From Vanilla planifolia (Eukaryota; Streptophyta; Magnoliopsida; Asparagales; Orchidaceae): DNA of 64,000 bases. The translations under genes and the position numbers were made by a program. The stretch's first letter is position 1. Every line of letters starts with the position of its first letter. The stretch is from the NCBI GenBank assembly GCA_023846275.1, contig JAIUJO010000299.1:139001-203000 (forward strand), written 5' to 3'. The notes under the pieces were generated by a model that was given only the letters and a program-made list of their open reading frames with translations, had not been told where the DNA came from and made no database searches. This document shows positions 54,918 through 64,000 of this stretch, one piece after another.

Positions 54918-55304
54918 TCAGCAATCCTCATTGGATAGAGCCCAAGAAAGCTTAGAGCTTATTGGATTCCTTAAACAATTATTGAACAAAATAAAGGTTG
55001 GGCCCAACTGAGGAACATCATCCACCATAATATTTATAATAAGAATTGCTATATTTTCATTTTCTTCCTTCCCATTAGTGCTAATTAAAGGGGGTAAAGC
55101 CTCTAAATTCATATCAAGTGGCTCTCTTAAAGTCGAGTTCATTCTAAGCGTAAGTAATAAAAAAACCTTGAGGAAGGGGCCCATGATCCAACCACATAAG
55201 TAATAATTACAATTATGACAATAACCTTTATTATGAAATAGCCTTAAATTATGAAAAAACCTGTGGAATACAACATCATTGAGTTTGATCCCAAGTAAAG
55301 CCAT
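54918..55304 (-). CDS. Unidentified 128-codon open frame (possible LINE ORF1 relic)
   Basis: This is the longest ATG-to-stop frame in the window. I do not recognise the product. It starts MALLGIKLNDVV and contains a cysteine-rich stretch, YCHNCNYYLC (residues about 28-37), then a Leu-rich segment and an acidic stretch (NGKEENENIAI). Upstream on the same strand, in another frame, is 'IEINLS', which recalls the 'E-[IV]-[DN]-L-S' motif before the zinc knuckle of plant LINE ORF1 proteins of the DUF4283 type. The cysteine spacing does not fit CX2CX4HX4C, so this is weak inference. There is no visible promoter, and the frame may be chance. Confidence 0.2.
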   Translation of the reverse strand: MALLGIKLNDVVFHRFFHNLRLFHNKGYCHNCNYYLCGWIMGPFLKVFLLLTLRMNSTLREPLDMNLEALPPLISTNGKEENENIAILIINIMVDDVPQLGPTFILFNNCLRNPISSKLSWALSNEDC

Positions 55305-56364
55305 AATCTTATACTTAAAGGACTTAAGTTGATCTCTATATTCATAGATCTAGCAGTATCATGCCAACATCTAACATTCAAACAAAAGGTTTGAGGGTTT
55401 ATTCATTGGGCTAGAGAGGAGAATCAACAATTTTGGAGCAAATGAAGGAAAGAGGAACCACCTCTTTTTAAGGGACGATGGGCTTAACTAGGTCAGATGG
55501 AGTCACAATCAACTTTAAAGGAGAAATCATATAACTAATGGCTATCACCATATGACAAACATAGGGTTAGATGATCCTTCAACATAATCAATTTTAACTA
55601 CAACAAGATGTTGCATGATGGCCAATCACATGAAGTCATGTTGAGTACAATCACCACCAACTTAATGAAGTTACAAGAATCCATTCCCCATATATCAATG
55701 GTGTCCTGCTCTAGCTTTCCATGCCATGGCCTGAACAAGATGTATGTTAGCAAAGACTAGTAATTTAATACAATACCTAATAAGGGAACTAAACCATTCG
55801 CCTCATGTTCCAATGCCAACTCTATGAAGATGCCAACAGCAACATTCTAGCATAGTTAATGTTAAGTTGCAACACGAGGTTTGCTTGGAAAATGAAAGAC
55901 TTTTAGACAATTGCAGATGGCTTTGGAATAAAGTTTCACGTATTAATTTGTTAAGGGAGAGGTTGGGAGGGATACAACAAACATGAGTGTTGTATGCTTA
56001 AGAGGGGAGGTAGTTGAAGTGATTGCAACATGAAGAGCAATAGAAGTGGATGCTAGTGCCATGCTTGTGGGAGGAGAGTGTGGGCACAACTTGTGCCTAA
56101 TTCATTGATTTAGAAAGGTGAGTTCTAGCCTTCATCCTAAGGTGAAGTTCTTAATAGAAAGTTAGACAGGGGATAGTGTGTTGTCTAGAGGACAAAGGAA
56201 TAACAAGACAATGAGATATGGTTTTGAGGGGCAAAGAAATGATGCATGGTACAATACCTAACAAATCAAATGATGGTTGACGAGGGCAAGGATCAACTAG
56301 ATCGAACAATGATAGCAAGTGATGAATAAAAATGGGAGCTTTCCCACCAAGGAGGCATTGTTAA

Positions 56365-56526
56365 GATGATACAGACATCACAAGATATAGAAAATTAGAA
56401 GAAAGAAAGGAAGTGCAGATTGAAAGAACAAAAAGGCATGAAAAAATGCTGGAACAAAAAAGGATTGAATGGTGTGCAAGTATAACACCAACGAATGGAC
56501 ATAGATTGCAAAGTAGGACCACATAA
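56365..56526 (+). pseudogene. Relic of a charged, coiled-coil-like coding segment
   Basis: The plus frame is open for about 53 codons between stops and reads as strongly hydrophilic: KLEERKEVQIERTKRHEK, then MLEQKRIEW, ending HRLQSRTT before a stop. The K/E/R-rich composition with regularly spaced Leu/Ile is unlike the Leu/Ile/Phe/Tyr-rich noise translated from A+T-rich DNA nearby. It resembles the coiled-coil tails of plant transposases or trihelix-type proteins only in general character. There is no start codon in frame and no family match I can defend. A 72-codon minus-strand open frame over the same bases is its shadow. Confidence 0.25.
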
Positions 56527-56879
56527 GAATAAGAACAACTTAAGCAAGATGAGGTACAAACACTAACAAACTTATACAAAGGGGAGGTATGTACTCCAAG
56601 CCACTGTGATGGAGAAAACTCATTTTTACTTGTATCAAAATTTAGGAAAAAACAATTATCTTAAAGATAATTTTTAAAATAGAGGAAAATCATTATGATG
56701 TTTGTAAGTAGTACCACCATAATGTTTTTGTTATTATGAAAAGCAATATAAATTATTTGTCAAAAATGTTGGAAATATGCAACTAAAGAAGTGGCACTAC
56801 ATAAAGTGCTTATCATTGAACAAATAAAGTTATAGCTTCAGAGTAATTTGCTATCAATTTCCAAAAATTATGAAGCATG

Positions 56880-57990
56880 AACAAAATCCAAAAAATGACA
56901 ATCAAAAGGATTTGGAAGCTCCGACTAATTTCCTAAAATTGAAGGCACTAGTCAATAGATCACTTTCAAACTCGTTGAATCCAAAATTGAAGAAAAAATA
57001 AAGGGAGCGATCAAATGATGAAAATCAACGAAATAGCACAAAGCAATAAGACCAAACTAGGCCATACACTGAGACATGATACAAGCTATCAAAGAACACA
57101 TTGTCATGCACGGGACAAACACTGGATGTGAAGTTGCATGAGCACATGCAAAAGGGCACGACACAGCAGGCAAGTACAGTTGCATAGGGTGATTACACGT
57201 GTAATGACCAACTACATACATGACTTGTGTGCAAGAATAGTAACCACTCTCTTGGTCAGCCCATTAACATAGGAGTACAGATGCATGATGTGGGCTGCAC
57301 GTGAGTATATAGACTAGAATAGGTGTAGAATTTTAAATATTTGATCAAAATCACATCTTTTTTGTTTTATAATGAAATATTATGCCTAAACCTCTATAAA
57401 AAGGTATGATGAGGATGTATGAAATAAATAAAAACTTTTAAAAAGTAAAATTTTAAAAAATTTTAAGGAATCCTGAGAATCAAAAGTTGATGAATTCAAA
57501 ACCACTTGAATTCATTATTAGAGTGTTCAATCTTTTTATGAAAAAATCCTTCTTTACCTTCATATTGCTCATTTACTTCTTCCCATTTTTTGACTTTCAC
57601 TTCCATTGTTGCTATTCTGAAGAAAGGGTCGGCTAATGAGGGCTCAAGATGAAAATACCTCACACACAAATCAAGTACTTCATTAAATTCAACATGAGTT
57701 CATTGCATATGTGCAACTAATTTTTTTCCCTTGAACATGTAGAACTAGATATGGATAGCATAAAATGATTTAAGGCTACACAAGTTAGTGGCTTAACCAT
57801 GACAATACTTTTAGCCAAAGCTTATAAGGTCCTAATTAATTTCGATATACATTTAGTATGTTAAGCATCTTTGATGACCTTAAAGGCCCACAATCTTATA
57901 TTTTAACTATTATCAGGTGAATTGAATGAGTTGTATGGGAATTCATGTAGTAAATTCCTCAACAAATTTAAATCTAATAAATTGAATAAG
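56880..57990 (+). mobile_element. R1 dispersed repeat, copy 3
   Basis: Block Y (56,935-57,345) comes first, then a spacer with a TATA-like box (57,395-57,402, in 'cctctataaaaagg') and an A-rich 'aataaataaa' (57,423-57,432), then block X (57,455-57,985). Copy 2 has the opposite order. The Y / TATA / X layout resembles an LTR with U3 followed by R/U5, which is my preferred but unproven reading. The right end lies within a few bases of the point where kinesin homology stops, so the element most likely inserted into that gene or the gene was deleted up to it. It is a broken fossil, younger than the satellite. Confidence 0.6.
57395..57402 (+). promoter_or_regulatory. TATA-like box in R1 copy 3
   Basis: 'tataaaaa' in a 'cctctataaaaagg' context, about 50 bp after block Y and about 20 bp before an 'aataaataaa' run. 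Plant LTR promoters often have this form. The corresponding region of copy 2 lacks it, so it may not be ancestral. Confidence 0.35.
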
Positions 57991-58094
57991 GAATCTGTGA
58001 GAGGGTGATGTTACAAATCATAACAATATTTGCATTTCCACAAAGAGAAAGTTGCAAAATGCGAGTTAACTTGTTGTCCTGTTATGGTACATGA

Positions 58095-58172
58095 CTAGTA
58101 GATCACAATCTTCAATGAGGAACACACGTGAGCCACATAATTGACAAGAAAAAATTCAATGATGCAACATAC
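58095..58172 (-). other. Kinesin relic intron 5
   Basis: 78 bp, starting gtatgttg and ending ctactag. It splits the Gly codon of 'EGGHVPY' (GG plus T), leaving the frame correct on both sides. Confidence 0.88.
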
Positions 58173-58318
58173 CCTTCGCTTTCAACACCATCGCTTAGGT
58201 TTTCAATTATGGTATCAAGGTTCATCAAGCACATATTTATATATGACCCTTCTCTCAAGCACACACCTTCTGCATTGATTTTAATAGCATGTTCTAATCC
58301 AAAAAGATCCACCAAATT

Positions 58319-58437
58319 CTAAGAAAAAGAAAAGGAAAACGTTATGTAGACCATCATGAATTATTCTAAAAAGAAGCATAAGAGATGACAAACAAACAAA
58401 ATAAAAGCAAGATTATTTTGCAACCAAAACAACATAC
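58319..58437 (-). other. Kinesin relic intron 4
   Basis: 119 bp, starting gtatgttg and ending ttttcttag, in phase 0 immediately before NLVDL. Confidence 0.88.
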
Positions 58438-58512
58438 CGGAACAGATACACAAACAACATCAAAATAATTAATTGAATCACCTTCTCTACTTCTCTCCCT
58501 ACTTTTGACAAT

Positions 58513-58584
58513 CTGGAACTATATTTAATTAGTTGAGATAGTTAACAAAAGTTTGACAAAAAGCACGATAATAAACAAATATAC
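58513..58584 (-). other. Kinesin relic intron 3
   Basis: 72 bp, starting gtatat and ending ttccag. The preceding exon edge is drifted: 'gcaagtat' three bases upstream may be the original donor, changed from gt to gc, with one base lost in the exon. Confidence 0.7.
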
Positions 58585-58655
58585 TTGCTTCACAAAAACA
58601 TATATGGAGCGGCTACTGTTAATGTTCATATTTGTCTCCTCAATGTGTCAATGAA

Positions 58656-58738
58656 CTGTAGAACAAAAGAAATTATGCCCTTATATTGCAAGGCTACTAT
58701 GATATAAATGAAATGAGGAAATGCCATTTTGGCCTTAC
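58656..58738 (-). other. Kinesin relic intron 2
   Basis: 83 bp, starting gtaagg and ending ttctacag, with phase 1 inside the 'FGES-HRHIGET' region of the family. Confidence 0.85.
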
Positions 58739-58820
58739 ATTCACCAAATTCCTTGAGTGGAAGAACTTGCCTGAGGGAGGTAACAATCTCCTCTCTCAAA
58801 CTAGCAAGATATATTCCTCT

Positions 58821-58915
58821 CTTCATAAATAAGGTAGAACTTATAATTCAAATGGAAATAAATAAAGTTCATAGTAATGCGACATAGAACCATATTGAAC
58901 AAACTAGAAATATAC
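58821..58915 (-). other. Kinesin relic intron 1
   Basis: 95 bp, starting gtatat and ending gaag. It falls in phase 0 between SLE and RGIY, a junction continuous in functional kinesins. Confidence 0.85.
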
Positions 58916-59029
58916 CTCAAGTGATTCTTGAATTTGCAACTTTCAATGCCCAGGAGCGAACAAGTCATTGATCTCATCATTATATATCTCCATCTAAGGC
59001 GCTTGGACAAGGAACTCTCTATCCACTAT

Positions 59030-59960
59030 CTAAATGACAAAAAAAAAGTTAGATAGCTATGTAGATAGTACAATATTAAGCTAATTTTTACATAAACTTT
59101 GACTCCTTTTAGAGACGAAACATTAAGCCAATAATTACAAGAAGTCCTATGTCTTGTTTTCCTTTAGGCAATTTTTCCATTTTTGCTGCTTTCTTTCTAT
59201 GATCTATATTTTTATAGAAAAGGACTTCCTTCTATGAAAATTTTTTGTCACAATTAACATTCATTGATGTTTTCTAACATTTCTTGAGATCTCATGCAAT
59301 CACTTCACTACATGATATGGATTCTAGCGCACCATGCTTAGTTTGATTTTTATCTATGGCCCATGTTTGCTTTCCTTGTTGAAATAATGCCATAGAAATT
59401 TAATTGTTTGCTATCTTCTTTAAAAATGCTTTCAGGTTGACTAGTCACATTTTTGGACATGGATAGGCATGTAAAAAAGTTGAGTACACTGTCCAATATC
59501 ATTGAACCTTAATTTTATGAATAAATACATGCTAGCCTAACAACTACTCTACCACACCTGTCAACATTTCTATTAAAATGATCAGGCAATCAAACCATAG
59601 AATTGCACCTTTTTACTGTCTACCTATTCAATGGGTTTCTTCTAAGTCTAGATTCTATTTAAAAAAAGTGAAGGGATATGTTATGCAATTAAAAACTGTG
59701 AAAAACTAACAAAAAAATGATATGAAGCCCAAACAAAATTGCATTAATGTCAATGCATGCATTGGAAGGAATGCATTGTAGAGTATGAATAATGTGACAA
59801 GTGAGTATGAGCTCTACACAAACGGATGTTATCTTAAATGAGTTAGAGTTGTGCCATTATCTTGGATTACTGAATAAAAAAGGTAGTAAAAGACACAAGA
59901 ATTATTATAGAATATTAAAATATGTGCTTTAGTTAGAAAGCTGATGGAATTTTTGAATAT
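59030..59960 (-). other. Probable upstream intron sequence of the kinesin relic; no exon found
   Basis: E1 begins at a good acceptor (tttgtcatttag, about 59,030-59,041 on the minus strand), so the gene continued to higher coordinates. I searched the reverse strand here for the P-loop exon ('AYGQT..GKT') and other N-terminal motor motifs and saw none. The sequence is otherwise featureless apart from T-rich stretches. Assignment as intron is inference. Confidence 0.4.
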
Positions 59961-59964
59961 AATT

Positions 59965-61165
59965 ATTCAATAGAAGACAAATGTTGTGTGTTTAATAAGT
60001 TAAGTAGATATGAGACAAGGCCAAAGAATTAATTATTTTAGGATTTAAGTTTTGACAATTAGATACGAAACATGATAGAAAAAGTACTATCATAATTTTG
60101 AATAAAAATTTAAAAGGTCTAATAGATATTATGAGGATTAATGAAAGGATCATAGCTTCAAAGATCATTGTAACAAAGCAAGCTATAAATGTTTGCTATG
60201 ATGACTCCTAAAAAAGGACTAAATATGTTAGGGAAAATTTTAGAATGATTGGGAAAAGTTAATGCTAAGAATGCATGAAAGAATTTTAAATTTTAAGAGA
60301 CTTAAATAGCATATAGATAAAAAAGAAAAAGAATTTAAACAATATCTTGGTGGTTATGGATTGGGAAATTTAATAAAGATAATAAAATTATTTCTAGCTC
60401 ACATTATAATATGATTTTATTATTGCTTTCATTATTTTAAGAAACAAATGGAGCATTAATTACTTGAAAAGAAAAGTCTCTTGAACTGATTGATTGTTTC
60501 TTAAAGTGGCAAAAATAACTTTTAAATTGTGAAGATTTTAAGGTGATACAATGAAATGTTTGACAATCCAACATCAATCAATGATCTAAGATGTCCACTT
60601 TAAAAAGTACAATAGATTAAACTAATGAATTACAAAAGAATAGATACTATTAACTTAAAGATAAAAATAGAAATTTATTCAAGAATAAAGTCTTAGATTT
60701 ATGTTCTAGGAGATAAAGCAAAACATAAATCATAAGCGAGAAAACATTGTCAATTATATTGGTGATACAACTAAGTTAGTCGTAGAAGATGTAAAAAGTG
60801 TGCCCAAAATTATGAATCATCTTGTCGGTGGAAACAAGAAGTAGAAATTGAGGTTTAAAAAAAATTCTTATAAAAAATGACTCAAGTGTATAAGTATGGA
60901 GAATCCAAAGAAATATTTACTAGCAAGGCAAAAACCACAAAGTAATGATACAAAGAAACCAAGTTTAAAAACTTGTATAAGATTTTGATGATTAAAAAAA
61001 GAGAAAGGTGCATATATCAACCTACCAAAACAAAAAATGGAAAACAAAATATCTATGTCAACTAAAATTCATCAAGATTACCTATAAAAAAGTTCCAATT
61101 AATGCTGAAGATATTAAAATCGATGTGAACAAGCTACCATCATTAGCTGTTCAACAAAAATGATG
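59965..61165 (+). mobile_element. RTE-class LINE: endonuclease and linker relic, RT lost
   Basis: On the plus strand, out-of-frame pieces match a plant RTE ORF in the right order. The endonuclease N-terminal region begins near 59,970. An open piece at 60,131-60,211 reads MRINERIIASK then IIVTKQAINVCYDDS, matching the family's 'R.NDRI.A.K...KQ.INV..AYAP'. At 60,331-60,377, FKQYLGGYGLGN matches '..HGG.G.G.RN'. The 'SQH.L...D' endonuclease end is recognisable near 60,550-60,600 (LTIQHQSMI). The linker toward RT follows: YKILMIKKRERCIYQ near 60,970, matching 'YKKLDTKEGE..IY.LAK', and VPINAEDIK near 61,094, matching 'V....DI..RW'. Homology stops near 61,165, just before RT should begin. Many stops and at least several frame changes show it is long dead. 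Confidence 0.8.
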
Positions 61166-64000
61166 ACATGAAAATTGATCAAGGGAAGTACTGTGCACCA
61201 GACTTCAACTTAGTATAAGTTAAGCTATATACCTATTTCCTATCTTGATACACAAGTTAATCCTCAAGGACATCCCTTGATAGCTTATCTCTATCGCAAA
61301 CGTATCAACAACTTCTCACAAATGATTAGCATTCATAATCGACGCCTTCAACTAAAGTATCAATGACTCTAACACTCCTCAATAACCAATCGAAAGGCTT
61401 AAAAAGATATCAAGATCATAGATAAGCTTCATCAATTAAGATCAACTATCTCTAGAACCAAGCTCTACCCTTGGGCAAATCATCATGCATTTTCTTCACA
61501 CTTTGGCTAAGTTTGTAAGATACGATCATAATTATTAAAGATTTGAACTTCCTCAATACAATCCTATCATGTTATCCCTATATATAGCCACAACAATATC
61601 AATTATATCATATAAATCAAATGCATGTCCTTTTGGCATTTGAGACATCATGTATCGCTTTATTATATTGCCAAAAAAATTCAAACCAACCTAAATCAAT
61701 AAGGCTAGACACTAAAATGTGCTTCTGCCTTCCGACTAAGACAACTTCTTAATCTAGATGAACTTTGGTGAATAAATCTCCACTAATTTGCCTTCCATCA
61801 AAATACCCACTCTTCTACAGATCATAATTGCCTTCATCTACAACTCTTTCCACGTTCTTTATTTGTTTCAACATTTCTTAAAACCATAGCCTCCTTCTTG
61901 AAACAAAGGAGCTCCAATAGCCACTACCATTTTGGGTCACAATGTTTCCTCATTGCCATCGATTTCACCATATTCGACTACTAAGAGTTCACTTCCTTAT
62001 CCCTCACCTAGCCATTCATCTTTTTTGTCTTCACCTCGTCTTATGAATCATCTCCTATATTATGTTATGATTTCTAATTTTTCGTTTCTAGATGATTGAT
62101 TAATTAATGCTAAACCTTTAGTGGGGAAATTAAAGAAATCTATGGAATTATTTTCCAAGTTTCATATTTACAAGAAAACAAATTTAAAATAACGTGTTAA
62201 ATTAATTATTTAGGCCTAATAATTAATACAATGTTTGGTAGAAACAATAACTAATGGTCTTATTCATGTATTTTGAATATGTTTTTAACATCAATGTTGT
62301 ACTTAAGTAGCTTAGGTTTTACTTGGCTCGAGTAACTTTGCAAATCATTGGGTGCACAAACCAAATTTGTGCATTGCAGTATAATGAGTTTTATGTAATT
62401 GTGCCTTTAATTATTTAAAGCCAAAGATGCACAATCGTACTATATCCCATATAGCAACACCTTGGTTGATTATAGATAAGTTGGATTGCATAGTATAACT
62501 ACAAAAACTCAATGGACTTTCAAGTCAAACTTCTAATACCACAACATCCCTTTGTTTCCAAGTTTAAAACTATCTCATCACCAACACAAATGTGCCCAAG
62601 GAAATAAAGCATTTATATGATTTCTTTGTGACAAGAAAAGATGAAGATGCTCCAACTAGCAACAAACGATAATTTGATTGAACTAGACTGGTCCCTTGGA
62701 GTATTTTAAGCAACAAATGCACAACTCATTGCATGATAGTGGTCAACTTTTGCATCATAAACTATCAAAATGCATGTGTGCTAGTTATTAAGAAAGAATT
62801 TCAACATCTTCTTCATATGCATGATCAACATTGTTATAATTGATGTCAAAACAAGTGACCATAATGGTGACACTCCTAAAAACTAAGTAGTTTGCATTTA
62901 TACAACCTTTTGCAATATGAACTCCATCAAACTTGGCCTTTTTTTCAACCTTTTACAAGAAGCCTAAGGCACCTATACTTATTAAGGTACTTTCACAACA
63001 TTTTCTCACAATTTCACAACATAAACAAGTTAGAGTAAATAGAGTAGTTGATTAGAAGATCTTCACTCCAATCAAAGTTGTAGCAAATAAAGTTGGAGAT
63101 GAAATTTTAGTCACAAACCTTTCAATAAAATCAGACTTGACCAAGAGCTAATTAATTCTCACGAAAAGCAAATAGTTATGATCACGAATATCTCATCTCC
63201 AAGGAGAATTTACACTTTCAATAGGTAAATGTGCTATATTATTTTGTGTCAACAAACAAGATCTTCTAAACAAGATGTTTTCCCTGAAACCCACTAGAAA
63301 TGATGATGCTAGCACAATGTTGTATGATAATCTTAATCAACTTAGCCTAAGTAGTTACCAATTTCTGGCGATCAAGATGTCATTTTGAGGTTGCATAGCT
63401 AAAAAAGACTATTTTTACTAATTGTGATGACATGTTGCGAAAAGTGGGTTGTCACAATTAGAGAAAGAATGGAACTTTCGATTATAAGTAAAGATATTTC
63501 ATTAATTTTATGCATCGATTATACTTAATTGACCACTCGACGTACACATGGTGTGATACTTAATGTTGCTTGACTTAATAAAGCTACTCCTATCTTAAGA
63601 TGAAAAGACACTCATTTCCAATTGGTTGATAAATTTATAAATTGTTTTTGCATATTTTTGTAAAGAAACTTTGTTTGCAAATCCAAGCAATCTTTAGCAT
63701 AAAACTTGTAGTGCCATACTTAAGTGCCCCATTTTGACTATAAAAAATTTTGATCCTTATTTTCTAAAAAATAGAAATTTTTTATTAAAAAAAGAATTTT
63801 GTATTTTGAAAACCTTTTTATCATATTTTTAAACCAAGACAATTGCTAAAAAAATAACAATTTAAATCTCTTTCACAAAGACATGACTCACATAATTTTT
63901 AGTTCTTATAACAAAAAATAAATAATTCTATCAACTATAAAATAAATACATATAATTGTCACAAAACCTTATGCATCAAATATCAACAAAATTCTAACAC
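61166..64000. other. 2.8 kb with no recognised gene
   Basis: There is no satellite and no block of R1. A TATA-like 'ctatatata' at 61,578-61,586 is followed by a C/T-rich stretch at about 61,780-62,050 that could be the leader of a gene or an LTR, but I find no matching element ends. At about 63,055-63,170 a plus-strand run reads IFTPIKVVANKVGDEILV and, in another frame, EKQIVMITNISSPRRIYTF. It looks more like eroded coding sequence than noise, but I know no family for it. The last 250 bp are A+T-rich. Confidence 0.35.

Larger units (their letters stand above)
52666..56880. other. Unrecognised 4.2-kb interval with coding-like scraps
   Basis: This interval has a less extreme composition than the array and no satellite landmarks. 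I see no intact gene. Open frames of 60-75 codons (53,231-53,431 plus; 53,564-53,782 minus; 54,348-54,542 plus) match no family I know. The two better candidates, at 54,918-55,304 (minus) and 56,365-56,526 (plus), are listed separately. The whole could be decayed LINE or retroelement sequence, but no diagnostic motif supports a firm call. Confidence 0.4.
57992..59029 (-). pseudogene. KIN7O-like: KIN-7O-like (CENP-E-type) kinesin motor domain, decayed fragment
   Basis: Six exons on the minus strand keep kinesin-7 motifs in order. E1, 58,916-59,029: REFLV, MEIYNDEINDLFAPGH, KLQIQESLE. E2, 58,739-58,820: RGIYLASLREEIVTS, KEFGE. E3, 58,585-58,655: ETNMNINSSRS (switch I). E4, 58,438-58,512: SRERSREGDSIN, VSV. 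E5, 58,173-58,318: NLVDLFGLEH (switch II, normally NLVDLAGSER), INAEGVCLREGSYIN. E6, 57,995-58,094: KLTRILQLSL, GNAN, ICNITLSQ. Phases match across all junctions (0, 1, 0, 0, 2). Four in-frame stops replace expected residues: TAG at 58,994 and TGA at 58,943 in E1, TGA at 58,648 in E3, and TAA at 58,082 in E6. Both TGAs stand where CGA (Arg) is expected. The end of E3 has also drifted. The P-loop exons upstream and everything after ICNITL are missing. 'ICNITL' and 'APGH.KLQI' favour KIN-7O over KIN-7N. Confidence 0.9.

Noticed and set aside
58128-58322. Plus-strand 64-codon open frame
   Set aside because: It is the antisense of kinesin exon 5 and intron 5.
57992-59029. The kinesin as an active gene
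   Set aside because: Four in-frame stops, a drifted switch II (GLEH for GSER), no P-loop exon and no sequence after ICNITL in the window.
1-64000. tRNA or rRNA genes, riboswitches, bacterial-type promoters and terminators
   Set aside because: I saw no tRNA A/B boxes in a foldable context and no rRNA core motifs. T runs and A runs are too common here to support terminators.

Overview
The window looks like a low-gene, strongly A+T-rich piece of a land-plant nuclear genome with a large repeat content. The direct evidence is one eroded host gene copy: a plant-type KIN-7O (CENP-E-like) kinesin motor domain split by five short GT-AG introns. There is also an RTE-type LINE and a dispersed LTR-like repeat family. 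I cannot name the species. The short introns and old repeat landscape fit a large-genome seed plant or fern, but that is inference. No intact protein-coding gene, tRNA or rRNA was recognised.

Bases 1 to about 52,450 are almost entirely one ancient tandem repeat. The unit is about 410 bp, with roughly 115-120 badly diverged copies and no visible homogenisation. Define the orientation of the 1.6-14.3 kb block as '+'. The array then runs: 1-1,620 minus; 1,640-14,310 plus; 14,330-35,065 minus (interrupted at 29.39-31.01 kb); an insertion at 35,065-38,025; 38,025-39,085 minus; 39,090-40,880 plus; 40,890-50,300 minus; 50,310-52,450 plus. Five internal head-to-head or tail-to-tail switches occur at different phases of the unit. 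Nearly all open frames of 60-126 codons in this part are shadows of the repeat, and the same hydrophobic peptide recurs from unit to unit.

Two younger insertions of one dispersed family (called R1 here) sit inside the array, at 29.39-31.01 and 35.07-38.03 kb. A third copy lies at about 56.88-57.99 kb, outside the array. Two sequence blocks of this family occur in opposite order in two copies.

From 52,450 on the sequence is less A+T-biased. It holds a purine-rich tract, about 4 kb of unrecognised sequence with a few coding-like relics, R1 copy 3, the kinesin relic on the minus strand (57,992-59,029), unassigned probable intron sequence, an RTE-class LINE endonuclease/linker relic on the plus strand (about 59,965-61,165), and about 2.8 kb with nothing I can name. 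R1 copy 3 abuts the kinesin exactly where its homology stops. The LINE lies upstream of the surviving kinesin exons on the opposite strand, where an intron of the original gene could have been.

Nothing here works together as a pathway. The most unusual object is the deeply decayed, multiply inverted 410-bp satellite.
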